64,000 nt of DNA from Hofstenia miamia (lineage: Eukaryota; Xenacoelomorpha; Acoela): positions 1,038,041 to 1,102,040 of the forward strand of contig SCFE01000016.1 of NCBI GenBank assembly GCA_004352715.1, given 5' to 3'. Within the stretch, counting starts at the first letter, position 1. Every line of letters begins with the position of its first letter. The position numbers were made by a program, and so were the translations under genes. The notes below the pieces were generated by a model. That model had not been told where the DNA came from, did not search any database, and saw only the letters and a program-made list of their open reading frames with translations. This document shows, in pieces, positions 45,355-57,789 of the stretch.

Positions 45355-48180
45355 TCTATTGACTTACAATTGAAATGTTGACCAAAATCTGCTCTTAATT
45401 GACCTAGTTTTAGTATATTAATTGAAAAAGAACTATTTTGTTCCTTCTCTCAATCTACTTCAAAGTTCACAATAATGAAGATTGTTTGTAATTGACATTA
45501 AGCTCGCGTTCACAGAGCGCTGTATTTTGTTTAGCAATTGCATTGTGTCGACTTGCGTCTCGAATTATAATTTCTATTTATTTATAATATTTTTATTTTT
45601 CATTCATGCATTGTATTGTAATAAATTTAAATTTAAAAAAGATTTAATTGCCATTCTTAATAAATTGGATATCTACTGTCTCTTACTGCTTTGTCAACCA
45701 ACGTCCTCAATTGGCGGCATTCGCTTAGTTTATCATGAAATGCAATTAAAAAGCATCTAATTTTTTCATTTCTTTTCACAATACCAACGAGCGTAATATC
45801 ATAAAAATTATTACCCAGCCAATTGCTTCAATTATGCAATTTTAGCCAGACTTGTTCTGACAGTTTTCGAAAAGTTTTGTTTTGAATCAATTTGAGAGTT
45901 TTTTCAATTTGTTTAATGTCATTGAATATAGTCTAGATAAAGTCAACAAAAGGTGACGGCAATTATGTTATGACTTTATTAATTTTTTGTTCCTAGCAAT
46001 AGCGACCAATTAAGCTACATTCGATTGAAAAAACAATTGTAAAATTTCCAAGGTGCTTTTGTCTGCAACGTGATTCAAAGCCGCTGATTTAAATGAATTG
46101 ATTTAACCCTATGCTGCCTATTGTATTTATTAGTATCAGAGTTAACTTGTTTAGAACATACGGTGTTTTAAATACTGTTTTTTAAATTTTTTTTTCAAAT
46201 CCGCTTAAAATTTTATGGGGTTTGAAAATGTTTTTGGGATTTGTTCATTTGTAATTTGCTAACCCTTTTTGTACGAAAAAAGTAACAAAGCATACGTTTT
46301 TACTCCTGTATAAAACGAGAAATTAATGTTCATACGTGTGCCATAATTTCATGTCTTTTGAGCAAAATCTTAGTACCTTGAAGGGGTTCTGTCTAATAGC
46401 AAAAAACATTGTTTTAATTGTTTAATACAATTTTCTTCTAAATAAAATTTAGTCGGTTTTGTCCACATTTTCAAACAATTTTTCCAAGCCTATTAAGAAA
46501 TTTGGAAATGATGCATATTAACATATCTATGGGTTCCTTGCTATATTGATAAAAATTATTCCTCTGCTTGTAGTACATGAAAATATCAACTTTTCAAATA
46601 AAAAATCTGATTTTTAAAGAAGCATTTATATTTTCCTATGCGTAAAGTGCAGATAATAAGTTGGTCCTAAACACATGGCAGCAACTACTACGCCAAACTA
46701 CATGTATTTTGGTTTTTGTAAATGTACTACTCAAGTTTTTTTCAGACACGCCGTTCGCGAAAGTGAGAAGTCGCCGCGCCGTAAACATTGTAGAGAAATT
46801 CCTGTGTTATCCACAATTAAAATAACAACTCATATCTTTTATTTCAAATGCAATTTGCCGGATATTTTTATTTAATCGTTAAATGTGTTAATAGCAATGA
46901 TTGAAATGTACAATTTTGAGTAGAATTCATTCATTTTAGTTGGATGTAGGCGGTGTTGGAAATTAAATGTTCCACAAATTTTCTTTATTCTCATACCTGT
47001 ATTTTGACTGTTTCACAGCTTTAATTGTCAACTTTTAGAATTGTTACCATTAGTGATCCTGAAATAGCAGCTGTCTCTAAGAATTGTGATGAAACGCAAT
47101 CTTGGATCGGACTTTACGACTGGTTTCTGCAGACTAGCTTTGACATTTAAGCTCATCTGGATCTCAATTCAGCATTCGAAGCATTGCTCTTTGTCAAGGC
47201 TTTTTCGAGGCGTTACAGACTGTCCTTCGATCTAAGCACACAAATGGTCATGAGTTGGGACGGTTATCGTAAAAAGAGGATGAAATTTCAGTAAAGCTGA
47301 TTCGACGATTAAGTAGCACCCGCAAACACGCAGCGAATTCCAAAGAATTTATAAACAATTTACTCAAGATTAAAATATCTTTTTTAATTACATTAATATT
47401 TAATTTAGCATTTTCAATTTCAACTCCCGAATAAATCAAGAAGTGTTTTTCGCAAGTATGCAAATGGACAGTGCCTTTCTCGGGCATTGGCCTAAATTTT
47501 GGAAACATGTCTGCCGTTGCTCAGGCTGTAAGCTTGCTTTTCACTTTGAAATCTTAACGAGAAGTGTTGGACTAGCATCAAATGGCTGCACTTGAACAGG
47601 AACAAATATTTGTCATTCAATGAAACAAAATCTTAAAAGAAGCCCTGTTCCAGATGTCGCTACTGGATATTTGACAGTTTGCGAGAGTAAAAATACTCAA
47701 ATGTTGATAATACAACCACTTCGCTCCTGAAGATTTGAAAGTTTTCTCATTGCGAAAAAGAGGTGGCCATACAAAGACTAAAATTCGAATATAGGCCCCA
47801 ATGCCCTTGAATTCTAGAAGACCATCGCCAAATATGTGTCTTTTAAATGCAGAGCAGATCGGTGTCATGTGTTTAAAATCGTCTGTGTTACTAAAAACTT
47901 AACTAATTTCTATTGAAGCAATTATATTAAATTTCGTTGTATTTTTTCAAAAATTTGTTTCGCATAAAGCAATTTTTATATTTTCACTTTCCAAGAAATT
48001 TAAAACAGCCTTATTTTTGGAAAAATCCATAATTTGAATGATGCCGATAACGAGCACTTGACCAGGGCAAAATAAGCAGACATGTTTCCCGCTTTGGATA
48101 TAATATCACTTAAAATTTGCTATTTCATGAGCATATATTTGCAGAAAAAATATCTTCATTCCAATTACTATGCATTGTCA
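44943..48180. other. AT-rich DNA with a GC-richer patch of unknown nature
   Basis: A TA microsatellite lies at 45322-45355. The patch 47040-47880 is less AT-rich and has partly open frames on both strands: an 84-codon frame on the minus strand ending at 47617, and a plus-strand stretch with SKNCDETQSWIGLYDWFLQT near 47075. I recognise no domain. It could be a decayed gene or transposon. Confidence 0.35.
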
Positions 48181-48204
48181 TTAATCATTACTAATTTTAT
48201 TAGT

Positions 48205-48408
48205 AATGTACCCAGCACCAGGTGACCATGTGAGGCCCAAAAAATTACCCTAATTTTTTTGATAGATCTGTTAATGAGGACCCCATATGAGATTATGTAC
48301 TAAAAATTGGGCCCGAACTCGGACTTTTTCAAAAACCCATATACCCAGCGCCAGAAAGTGTACTGGAGGCCAGTAAATATTTTCTGAAAAATACCCAGCG
48401 CCAATATA

Positions 48409-48415
<7 letters not shown>
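48205..48415. repeat. Three spaced copies of an ACCCAGCRCCA motif
   Basis: TACCCAGCACCAG, TACCCAGCGCCAG and TACCCAGCGCCAA occur at about 48209, 48339 and 48397, just before a TA microsatellite (48411-48439). The spacing is irregular, which looks like fragments of an older repeat rather than a tandem array. Confidence 0.5.
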
Positions 48416-48442
<27 letters not shown>

Positions 48443-48927
48443 GTATGCTACCAAAAGTACAAAGTACACGTAATAAATATAAATTACTTCTGTTTTTGTA
48501 TTATTGTACTCAAAAACTTTGCGTAAGTTGATTTCAGTTACTGGTGGGTCAAACTATTTTGTAAACAACGTTTATCAAACAAAATATTAAATTTTCCGCA
48601 TATTTATAAACTATAATATATGCATCGGTCACTCTCTTGATGTCATCTAGCTTTGTTTTTAAAGCAATGTTCCTCTCATTTGATTACCTTGTTTTTAATT
48701 TTAGAAAATTATATGGATGCATTCATAATTTGTTGTGTGTATCACATATAATCAGTATCCGACTAAAACAATAAAAATAAATGTAAAATTTCTTGTATTC
48801 TGATTAGGATAAAGACTTATGTTGCAAATGGCTTTTGGGAAAATATGATGTATGTTTTAAATGTTGACTTTTCGCAACCCAATATTTTTGTAGCAATACA
48901 TGATAAACTTCTATATATATATATATA

Positions 48928-50395
48928 CAGGGTGTTTCAGTGAAACCTGGTCAGTTTCAGCGGGTTCGTGTAAATTCAATTATAGTTCTATAGAAGTCAA
49001 TGCCAATACAAATAATAAAGAATACTGGGAAATTTCATGTTAGAAAACTTCTTTTGAATAATTTCATCAATATAGGCTGTAAATAACATTGATATTATGT
49101 ATGTGGTAAGTCACACATAATTTATATTTGAAAATATCTTTCCTATGATTATTTGTTCTGTAGCATTATGTCTCTTTAACAAAATTGTTTAGTTATGAAT
49201 GTTTTGTCAATATGATTGGTTCCTAATTGGACCAATAATGAGACGAATTTGTAAAAATAACGATTTTCACTTCATTATTTCATTTCAGAATCATGAGTAA
49301 ACGTTACACGCCAGTCCAGCGATTTCACCTTGCTCGGCTTTTTGAACAGCATCGCTCAGTTGTGATTGTTCAGCGTTCGTATGCTCAATTGTTTAAACTT
49401 CGTCCTCGTGATCCTCGGCCAAAACGTGAGANNNNNNNNNNNNNNNNNNNNNNNNNNNNNNNNNNNNNNNNNNNNNNNNNNNNNNNNNNNNNNNNNNNNN
49501 NNNNNNNNNNNNNNNNNNNNNNNNNNNNNNNNNNNNNNNNNNNNNNNNNNNNNNNNNNNNNNNNNNNNNNNNNNNNNNNNNNNNNNNNNNNNNNNNNNNN
49601 NNNNNNNNNNNNNNNNNNNNNNNNNNNNNNNNNNNNNNNNNNNNNNNNNNNNNNNNNNNNNNNNNNNNNNNNNNNNNNNNNNNNNNNNNNNNNNNNNNNN
49701 NNNNNNNNNNNNNNNNNNNNNNNNNNNNNNNNNNNNNNNNNNNNNNNNNNNNNNNNNNNNNNNNNNNNNNNNNNNNNNNNNNNNNNNNNNNNNNNNNNNN
49801 NNNNNNNNNNNNNNNNNNNNNNNNNNNNNNNNNNNNNNNNNNNNNNNNNNNNNNNNNNNNNNNNNNNNNNNNNNNNNNNNNNNNNNNNNNNNNNNNNNNN
49901 NNNNNNNNNNNNNNNNNNNNNNNNNNNNNNNNNNNNNNNNNNNNNNNNNNNNNNNNNNNNNNNNNNNNNNNNNNNNNNNNNNNNNNNNNNNNNNNNNNNN
50001 NNNNNNNNNNNNNNNNNNNNNNNNNNNNNNNNNNNNNNNNNNNNNNNNNNNNNNNNNNNNNNNNNNNNNNNGCAGCGGCAGCGTTTGGAAATCGACTCCA
50101 TCTCGACTGAAGAGCGACAGGCAGCGGCAGTAGTTTTCACAGTTTTATATAGTTTCTGTTGTTCCATTACTTAAAGCAATAAATTTTTACATTTAATTTC
50201 CATAGTTTTCATTGTTTTATTCATAAATCGTGACGATAAATCGAACTCATAAATTATAATAAAAGTAAATAAAAGCATACGGACATAAAATTCCCAGGTA
50301 TTGTCTTTTGTTTGCAAAAAGTTCCGGTATAACATCTTCATCATGGGTCAAATGGGAATCGATTGAAATCAGCCAGGTTTGACTGAAACACCCTG
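48928..50395 (+). mobile_element. Tc1/mariner-like transposon (DUF4817 type) in a TA microsatellite
   Basis: The ends are inverted repeats: CAGGGTGTTTCAGT, one variable base, then AAACCTGG on each side. Both ends abut TA, and the element sits within a TA repeat (TA runs continue at 48911-48927 and from 50396), so a TA target is certain but the exact duplication cannot be defined. The element is 1468 bp including a 640-N gap (49432-50071), a normal size for an intact copy of this group. It encodes a transposase on the plus strand. Near-identical ends suggest a recent insertion. Confidence 0.85.
49293..50174 (+). CDS. Transposase with DUF4817-type N-terminal helix-turn-helix, interrupted by gap
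   Basis: Readable N-terminus: MSKRYTPVQRFHLARLFEQH then RSVVIVQRSYAQLFKLRP. This is the DUF4817 pattern ('.....E....V..Y....S.V..QR.F...F') found at the start of many Tc1/mariner-like transposases, where it binds the terminal repeats. The middle, which should hold the catalytic Asp residues, lies in the 640-N gap (49432-50071). After the gap RQRLEIDSISTEERQAAAVV continues in the same frame to a TAA at 50172-50174, but the gap length is not reliable and the frame across it is unproven. An AATAAA lies 4 bases after the stop. The ATG at 49293 follows a TTTCAG acceptor-like sequence by four bases. Whether the copy is intact cannot be judged. Confidence 0.65.
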   Translation: MSKRYTPVQRFHLARLFEQHRSVVIVQRSYAQLFKLRPRDPRPKREXXXXXXXXXXXXXXXXXXXXXXXXXXXXXXXXXXXXXXXXXXXXXXXXXXXXXXXXXXXXXXXXXXXXXXXXXXXXXXXXXXXXXXXXXXXXXXXXXXXXXXXXXXXXXXXXXXXXXXXXXXXXXXXXXXXXXXXXXXXXXXXXXXXXXXXXXXXXXXXXXXXXXXXXXXXXXXXXXXXXXXXXXXXXXXXXXXXXXXXXXXXXXXXXXXXXXXQRQRLEIDSISTEERQAAAVVFTVLYSFCCSIT

Positions 50396-50399
50396 TATA

Positions 50400-51900
50400 T
50401 ATATATATATATATATAATATTTCACAATAAAGGGACAGTTAGTAAAAATGAACTTTGTATTCGATTCTGCTTTTATGACGATTATTACATCTCAGAAGT
50501 TTAGTTGATAGTATTTGTGTGCGGCTCAATAATTTGTTATGGCTTTCATGATACTTATGTTTTTGGTATCTAGTTTACTAAGTGTTTTATATAACTTCCA
50601 ATAATTGGCTTGGCAATTAAACTATAATAACGACTTTACAATTAATTGGCAGATCTTCAATTTCATTCAAGTTCTTAGAACCATATCATCTCCTACAATA
50701 GCAAGTATTTATTTGCAATTATATCGTGTGCTTAAATCTAGTTGTAACTGAAATGCCGTCTTTCGACAATCTGTTTCATTTGAAAATATTCAGGTTCACA
50801 TGTAGGAATATGCGAAAGTTTTAAATGATTTATGTAACCCCCAAAATTTATTACCATTTACTTTCCCATTACCTCTATACATATATTGTAAATCTGATAT
50901 CATTTTTTTGGTAACCATAGTGCTGAAATCTCACTCATGGATGCTCTAAGGTTTATGTCGAGCACCGGATTTTGACAGCCAATGAAAATTGAAGTTTGGC
51001 TTTTTTTATAAAATTTTTTTGCATGTATTATTGCATTAACATTTGAACACAGGCTTGATAGTTTGTCATTTGATAATTATAATTATACTTAAGAACTTTT
51101 CACTAAATTCTTTTTCCAACGAATTTTCATACCAATAATTCACTAAGAATACCAGAAATATTACTCTTAAAAATATCAGAAGATGATTTTGCAAAATGAT
51201 TGGGTAAAATTTGAAATTGTTCTCCTATGTCCTAGAGCTGTAATTGTCAATTAGCACTCTAGTTTGTTACACGTTTTTAATTCCGTTATAGTAAGATTAG
51301 TACAATTGCTTTTCATGTAAACCAAAACTACCTGATCTGACTTCTTGTACATTTTCACTCAAGCTTAATTCGGAATTTGGATATGGACGCATCTCTGGAT
51401 GAATGTGCCCCAAGTAATGGTAACTATTTGTGAAAAAATTTATTCATGTGCATAAAGTATGTGAAATCCCCATTCAAGTGCTCAGTGTACAAAATCGCAG
51501 GTCAATCTGCACCTACAAGAATCGCGGGAAAGTGAAATTTTTAGCGTAAGGAGACATTCATCTATCCTATGGTTTTTCAGGTTTAGATATCTTTATTAGT
51601 TCATGAGTTGTGAGTGTTAAATTTTTTTGAAGAAAACGAAGATTTTAAAAATTTACTCAATTGTTTTAGGGTTAAAGGATTGGGAGTTTTTTTCTTTAAT
51701 ATGGGAATGTATATATAACAGTTCCAAAAAATATGTATTAAGATGAATATTCTATTGTATTTGTTCCGATTTCCGCATGCCTCTTTGGTTTTACAAAGCC
51801 CTCTGTACGATATCATCAAAAAATAACCAAAAAATATATTGTTATAAAGACTTAAATGTAGAAAATTAGTCTTTGAACAATTATATTTGTAAATTTGAAA
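50400..51900. other. AT-rich stretch without a supportable gene
   Basis: No recognisable coding sequence or element boundary. Confidence 0.5.
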
Positions 51901-52061
51901 AAAGTTTTAGAGATAATGTTGGTTGATGACAGCACTGTACTAAATTTCGCCGCAGTCGAATATGTGATTAACGAGCGCCTCTTGCGACAGCAGTCGAATT
52001 TGCCAGAGGACATTAGTTGTTATCGACTCTTGGTCTCTTTTATTAGCAGGTGGAGGAAGAA

Positions 52062-53044
52062 ATGGTAAAAGGTATGAAATTATTTCTTGTTATTCATACT
52101 CCATTTAATTTTATTTTCAGTCAGATTTTCTAAATCGCACTTCGGATTTGGTAGGTGATTAGTACAGCGAACTAAACTCCTCTTTCCATTACTTTTTCGC
52201 GAATAAATCTGTTGAAATCAAATTTTAATTTTTCTAAAATCTTTACATTTTTCTGCAACTTATCAATTTTATAATTACCAAATTTATCATTCGTATGCTT
52301 AATCCTCCCAATTATATTTTGAAAGTTGTTCTGAAATTTTAAATTGGTTGATCTATCCATCGTGGGTATGCAAATTGGCCCCTCTTTTGCGCCAAAGGGA
52401 ATATTTTCTAATTGATTTTTATTTTATAGATTTTGTAATGAGACAAGTCTAAGTATAGTTCAGGCATTGAAAATCAGTTTTCCGATAGGTAAGCTTGAAT
52501 TTAGCGTTTTATATAGTAATGACCTGAATTCTGCAATGAAAAATTGTCTAGGAATGAAGTTTTTGTATTTTTATTACCATACGCTTTCTTTCGTTGATTG
52601 ACAGTAGCTATTCAGATATCTAATCATTGATAATATTGCCATTATTATTTGGTTACGAATTGCTGTATTAGACATGGTATTGGTAATTCACGAGAGACCT
52701 GATTTTCAGTAACTGGCCTGTAAATACAATTTTATCACATTTTTATCATTAATACAAGGTTAATTTGCAGTTGATGTAACAATGGGTTACAATCCCACAT
52801 GTAAATATAATTTCTAGACACTGGCAAAGTTTTATGAAAGTCGTAATTTACCAAAGCAATTATTCTAATATTTATTTTTATTGCAGTGTGGAACATTGGT
52901 TGATGTGCGTCATATTTTTCAGCGCCCAAATCAAAATTCCAACCGTTTTTGGTCCGGAAAGTTGCTGACATCCCCGTCTCCAATACTAACGTGGATTTTT
53001 TGGTGAAACCGCGGGGCGATTGCAATTGGCAAATTAACAAATAA
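52062..53044 (+). CDS. Candidate small three-exon gene (53 residues), unknown function
   Basis: Exon 1 ends at 52071 (ATGGTAAAAG/GTATGA) after a GC-richer leader (51950-52060). Exon 2 is 52121-52150, between TTTTATTTTCAG and G/GTAGGTG. Exon 3 is 52923-53044, after CATATTTTTCAG and ending in TAA. All junctions are phase 1, and the joined product has no stop; it begins MVKVRFSKSHFGF, is basic and ends in PRGDCNWQINK. I recognise no family. The opposite strand carries a 105-codon open frame over exon 3 (53052 to 52735), so the coding strand is not settled. Short exons with consensus splice sites also arise by chance in AT-rich DNA. Confidence 0.25.
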
Positions 53045-54224
53045 ACATTCACTTTGATATTCTTATAGTTTTCTTTGTAACTAGAGAAGTAAATTTTAAG
53101 TTTTCAACAGAATGTTGACCTTTGATCATGTAGAATATTTTAATTTCATAGAATGTAATCATCACTCTTTAATGTAAAATGTTGCACGTACAAATTCAAA
53201 TTGTAATTTCTCAATAACCTGTGGTTGGTTTGATGTTTCCCACTTTGGTTTATAAGTATTTCGGCCGAAGATAATGCCAGGATATTATTATTTTATGATA
53301 TAGACATCAAAGTAATTTGGAATTCCTACAATTGTTTTTTTTCAATCACATCGTTGAATTTGGATGCCGAAAAAGGTGAAACTTGCTTTTCTATTGGTAT
53401 CTTTAAGATTTATGCTCAACTTAAAAAATTAGGTTTTCAATCAATTTGCAACTTTCAAAAATTTTTTGTTTTTCAATATACAACTTTTGTCAACAGCCAG
53501 CCCGTTGATCGATGCATTGTGAACTATTATTTATTGTATATTTTAGAAACCATTAAAAATTTTTAATTAATTGATAATGACTATGTTATTCTAGTTTTTC
53601 TGAATTATGAAACTTCGAATTTGGTTGAGTTCATTCAAATCCAATTGCAATAATTGCATTTTTCATGTAGTTTATGCAAACTATTGCAGTTATTTTTCTT
53701 CAATAATTTATTGAATTCTTAAGAAGCCTTTATAATGCTGAATTTTTGTTTTACTAATTTTAGAAATTCTTCCAGCTGACCATTATAATTTATTTGCCAA
53801 AAATGAAATTTTTTTCCACTCTCTAAAACCGTATATATAAAAAACAAAATCTTATATAGATTTCCAATAATTGAAAGAAATTTTTATACGAATTATTGGT
53901 TGGTTTTGAACTTTCGATGGTGAAAAGGAATGTATTATTATTTACTTAAATACTACTGCTAATTCTTTTAGAATGTAAATTTACTGATAGTATATCAACT
54001 GAATAAATAACTCATTTACCTCCAATAGTGTAAATAATATTTTTGTAGAATCTATCAAATTCCTCTTTCTCCAAACGTAATTTTCTAGCAATGGCGACGT
54101 CTAAACTTCTTACCCGTAAGCTGATTTATAAACGTTTATCAAGTTTGCCCCCTTTCAACAATTTTCTTTTCGTAAAAAAGTTTGAGACTTCGCATATTGC
54201 AACCACCTATTTTAAAATGTAAGG

Positions 54225-55338
54225 ATGCAAAGCGTTATTTACAAATTGTGGTGTGATAATTATCCAATATTTACAATAACATCTATGTCGTTTCGGTTCA
54301 TCAGACAATGTTTTTATGGTTTGAAACACTATTTCTTTATGCACAATATACATAAAATTAAGGTTGATAGGAATATTCCGCTCTTAACTCGGCAAAATAG
54401 CATTATATTTATTTTTCTTTTTCACATAACAATTTACAAATTTTTCCATACTCGGCTTAGACATGCATCTCACATTTAATTTTGTGAGGTTACCACCCAG
54501 AACAGGTATTAGAATTGCATATAACTTTTGCTTACTAAGCAAGGTGGCACTGTGTAGGTAGGGGCACACTGTACCTCAAGCCCTGTTGATGATTTAGAGA
54601 TATTTCACAATAAACTGAATGCAGCTGATTTCGCCAAATTTTGAGTTTAACCAACTATGAGATATATTATTTATTGTCATATTTTGATAATCGCTGAAAT
54701 TTTTAATTACAAATTTCACATGAAATTCCATGTGAAATCCCATTGATCTTATTCCATGGAATGCTTTTAATTTTGTTTTTTAGACAATTTGAGGTGGCTG
54801 TTAAATTATTTTTTAATGATAATGGTCTTTACGAATTCTGATCTGAATTACTTTGAATTTATTTCATTATTTTTCTTGCCTTTGAAAATATACTATAAAT
54901 CATCTCACAACTTGCCTGTTAAGCCATTTCGGTTTCTAAATATGCTCCGAGTATCACATTCAAACTGAAATAACTTAACATTTCTTAATTTGTTTTTCAC
55001 TTTTTGTTGTGAGTGCAGTTTTTTCAGATACGGTGAGGATAGTCGAAATAACTGACATTTTGTTTTTAATTTTTTGGTAACTATTGTTTGACCTGAGAAA
55101 GCCGTCACTGTCTAATCTAACAATCCAATAAATTTATTACCCATTTTTTCTCTATTACGGATTGGATTCGATTAATGATATTTTAGTTGGTAAGATTATG
55201 CTAATTTGCTAGTTTGATTTTATTAGATAGTTTAAAATGTCATTTTCTAAAAGTATGGAATTTTTTATCTGCGTACATCTTTTAGTGTACAAGCATATAT
55301 TAGTATTTTAAAGATTTTACTTAAGTGCATCATAAACT
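54225..55338. other. AT-rich stretch without a supportable gene
   Basis: It contains a perfect 10-bp inverted repeat (ATTTCACATG / CATGTGAAAT, six-base loop) at about 54713-54738. No coding evidence. Confidence 0.45.
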
Positions 55339-56335
55339 TCATTTTAATTTCTGCTTTTTTATAGCTGCATGATACATTATTTATTTTTTTTCTCATCTAA
55401 TACCGTTTAGTGATTGACAGATATCTACTTCGACCATTTTTTTTTCTTTTGTAAAATATTATGAATAGGATTTTTGTGAGGGATAACTTGTTTTTTTACC
55501 ACTTCCTATCAATCCGAGTATTAGAATAAGCGTGCATATATTTCCAACAGGAGATGCATTTCTAATGCTTAACTATACTTCCGTAACCTTTGAACGGATA
55601 GTTTACAACCTGTGAATGACTTGTGCTGATTTTTCTCAATGGAGTAGTGATGAACGAATTTGTTTGCTGCTCTCAGTTATGGAAAAATCACTCTTGTCAT
55701 TTTCCTGCTAACGAATTTTAAAAGCGCGTCTCTACGGATTAGAAGCTTATAATCGCCGATTGAGAAAGCTCTCTCATTCATGGATAAATAAAGTTCATGT
55801 ATATTGTGCTGTATAATTTTAGTTAAAGACCTCGAANTCATTTTAATTTCTGCTTTTTTATAGCTGCATGATACATTATTTATTTTTTTTCTCATCTAAT
55901 ACCGTTTAGTGATTGACAGATATCTACTTCGACCATTTTTTTTTCTTTTGTAAAATATTATGAATAGGATTTTTGTGAGGGATAACTTGTTTTTTTACCA
56001 CTTCCTATCAATCCGAGTATTAGAATAAGCGTGCATATATTTCCAACAGGAGATGCATTTCTAATGCTTAACTATACTTCCGTAACCTTTGAACGGATAG
56101 TTTACAACCTGTGAATGACTTGTGCTGATTTTTCTCAATGGAGTAGTGATGAACGAATTTGTTTGCTGCTCTCAGTTATGGAAAAATCACTCTTGTCATT
56201 TTCCTGCTAACGAATTTTAAAAGCGCGTCTCTACGGATTAGAAGCTTATAATCGCCGATTGAGAAAGCTCTCTCATTCATGGATAAATAAAGTTCATGTA
56301 TATTGTGCTGTATAATTTTAGTTAAAGACCTCGAA
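55339..56335. other. Exact 498-bp tandem duplication around a single N (likely assembly artefact)
   Basis: Bases 55339-55836 and 55838-56335 appear identical and have equal length, joined by one N at 55837. Identical copies meeting at an ambiguous base suggest an unresolved contig overlap rather than a biological duplication. Each copy contains, on the minus strand, a short open segment (about 55677-55818 and 56176-56317) that follows an acceptor-like TTATACAG. It reads SMNERAFSIGDYKLLIRRD and ends in a stop; it could be a terminal exon of an unknown gene. Confidence 0.85.
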
Positions 56336-56339
56336 TCGT

Positions 56340-57480
56340 TTCACCCTTCGTTTACAGTTGATTCTGTTGAATAGGATGTCTCCATGTCTAAAGAACAATG
56401 TTATTTCCTGTTCCAGTTAATTTGGCTCCCATCCGTCTATGTTTTTTAGAGCAAAGCACTTGTTTTGAACTGTTTATTTCTAAAATATGAGGTTTATTAA
56501 ATCTTTTCCACTTCCTATTGGAAACAAATGTCAGATTTTTTAGCCATGTTACCAAAGTTGATAAGGTGTACGTCTTGGGTGCGGAATCCGAAAATGTGGG
56601 AAACTTTTTAGTTTAATCCTTGAAGTACACTGAATGTCCACTCTATTCTTTTAAAACTGAACATTTCTTCACAACAACACCTTATTCAAAATTTGAATAT
56701 TTTTAATAATATCACGCATTAGAAAAATGTTTGCGGATGTGGTTTAGATGTGGGCATGTATAGAATAAGTTCGGTTGGGTAAGTAAGTAAGCACCCAGCC
56801 ATTTATTAAAGCCTTAGGAATTTTATTAACTGGCACTTCCACCTTCTCTTGTTTTTAGACTAATTATTCGTATTGCACAAAGTGCTTTGCGTTAAGGTTT
56901 TGTAAAAAAATGCAGGTTAAGTTAAAATGTTTTTGCCCGAATGCACATCTTTACCAATCGTTCCATGAATTTCATTCGTCTTTGTATGTAATTTTCTCAG
57001 TCCTTCAATTTTCGCGATGCATCATTGAACTTGCTTTACGGTTATGGTCCCAACACGTCTTTGCCATCGCACTATATAGCTTTTCCAGACTATTCGCTGT
57101 CCAAAAATGTTTGAAGGTATTTTCTTTAATTTAACTAATTGCGATTTGTTATTAACATTAGTAGACAACGTTTGTCATGGCATTTAATTATCGATAGAAA
57201 AGCACCAAATGTATCGCATATGCTGTTGTACACCAACTGTTATTTTGTTTTGAAATATTGCTACCGATAAATAGTTTCGTTTTTCTTTTCTTTAAGGCAA
57301 CCGGCGTTTTGCACTTGAAACTTTATGATTAGCCCTTGGAAACTCCTCATCCCCGAAATTTTTATCGGTAAATATAACCATGCCATGGCCGTTCCTTCAC
57401 TTTCAAAGCATCTCCAATGATAAGTTCATATTTATTGTTGCATTTTACTATTATTATTAATTTGTCTCAATTACTGTTTT
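56340..57480. other. DNA with weak plus-strand exon candidates
   Basis: After TTTTCTCAG near 57000 a plus-strand frame reads SFNFRDASLNLLYGYGPNTS and stops at about 57113, using mostly purine-N-pyrimidine codons. Another short frame starting MISPWKLLIPEIFIGK lies at about 57326. Overlapping frames are also open, no domain is recognised, and no gene is called. Confidence 0.25.
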
Positions 57481-57740
57481 AAGGGGCTGTCTCGTCTAGT
57501 CCCATTTGACTAAAAAAACTCAATGGCATTGGGCCCGAAACGAAGGATCTGGGATCATCGATTTCAGAATTTTACTCATAATTTTTGCTAATTTTGGTGA
57601 AAACAGAAGTTACGCTTTGGGACCAATAGGATTATGGGACCAAAAAATCTAAGGGGACTGGGATCGGACGGATCTGGGGCTGAATCCATTGGGACTAAAT
57701 GAGATTGGGACCAAGAATTGCTGTTTCCGCAGAACCTTAT
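57481..57740 (+). repeat. Dispersed repeat, copy B
   Basis: Homologous to the reverse complement of 11625-11865. The shared core is ACTCATAATTTTTG...AATTTTGGTG, preceded by TTGGGCCCGAAAC and followed by repeated GGGACCAA, GGGACTGGGATCGG and GGGACTAAAT words. The short G-rich words recur at irregular spacing of about 15-30 bases. Confidence 0.55.
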
Positions 57741-57789
57741 ATGGCTCGGATATTGTTTGGGTGGCGCAATTTTGAAGCACACTTAGTTT

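Noticed and set aside
46103-46125. TTAACCCTATGCTGCC, resembling a piggyBac left end
   Set aside because: No matching inverted end or second TTAA copy was found nearby.
54091-54222. 43-codon frame starting MATSKLLTRKLIYKR with a mitochondrial-presequence-like start
   Set aside because: Too short and unsupported. The internal CCC/GTAAGC could be a splice donor, but no partner exon was identified.
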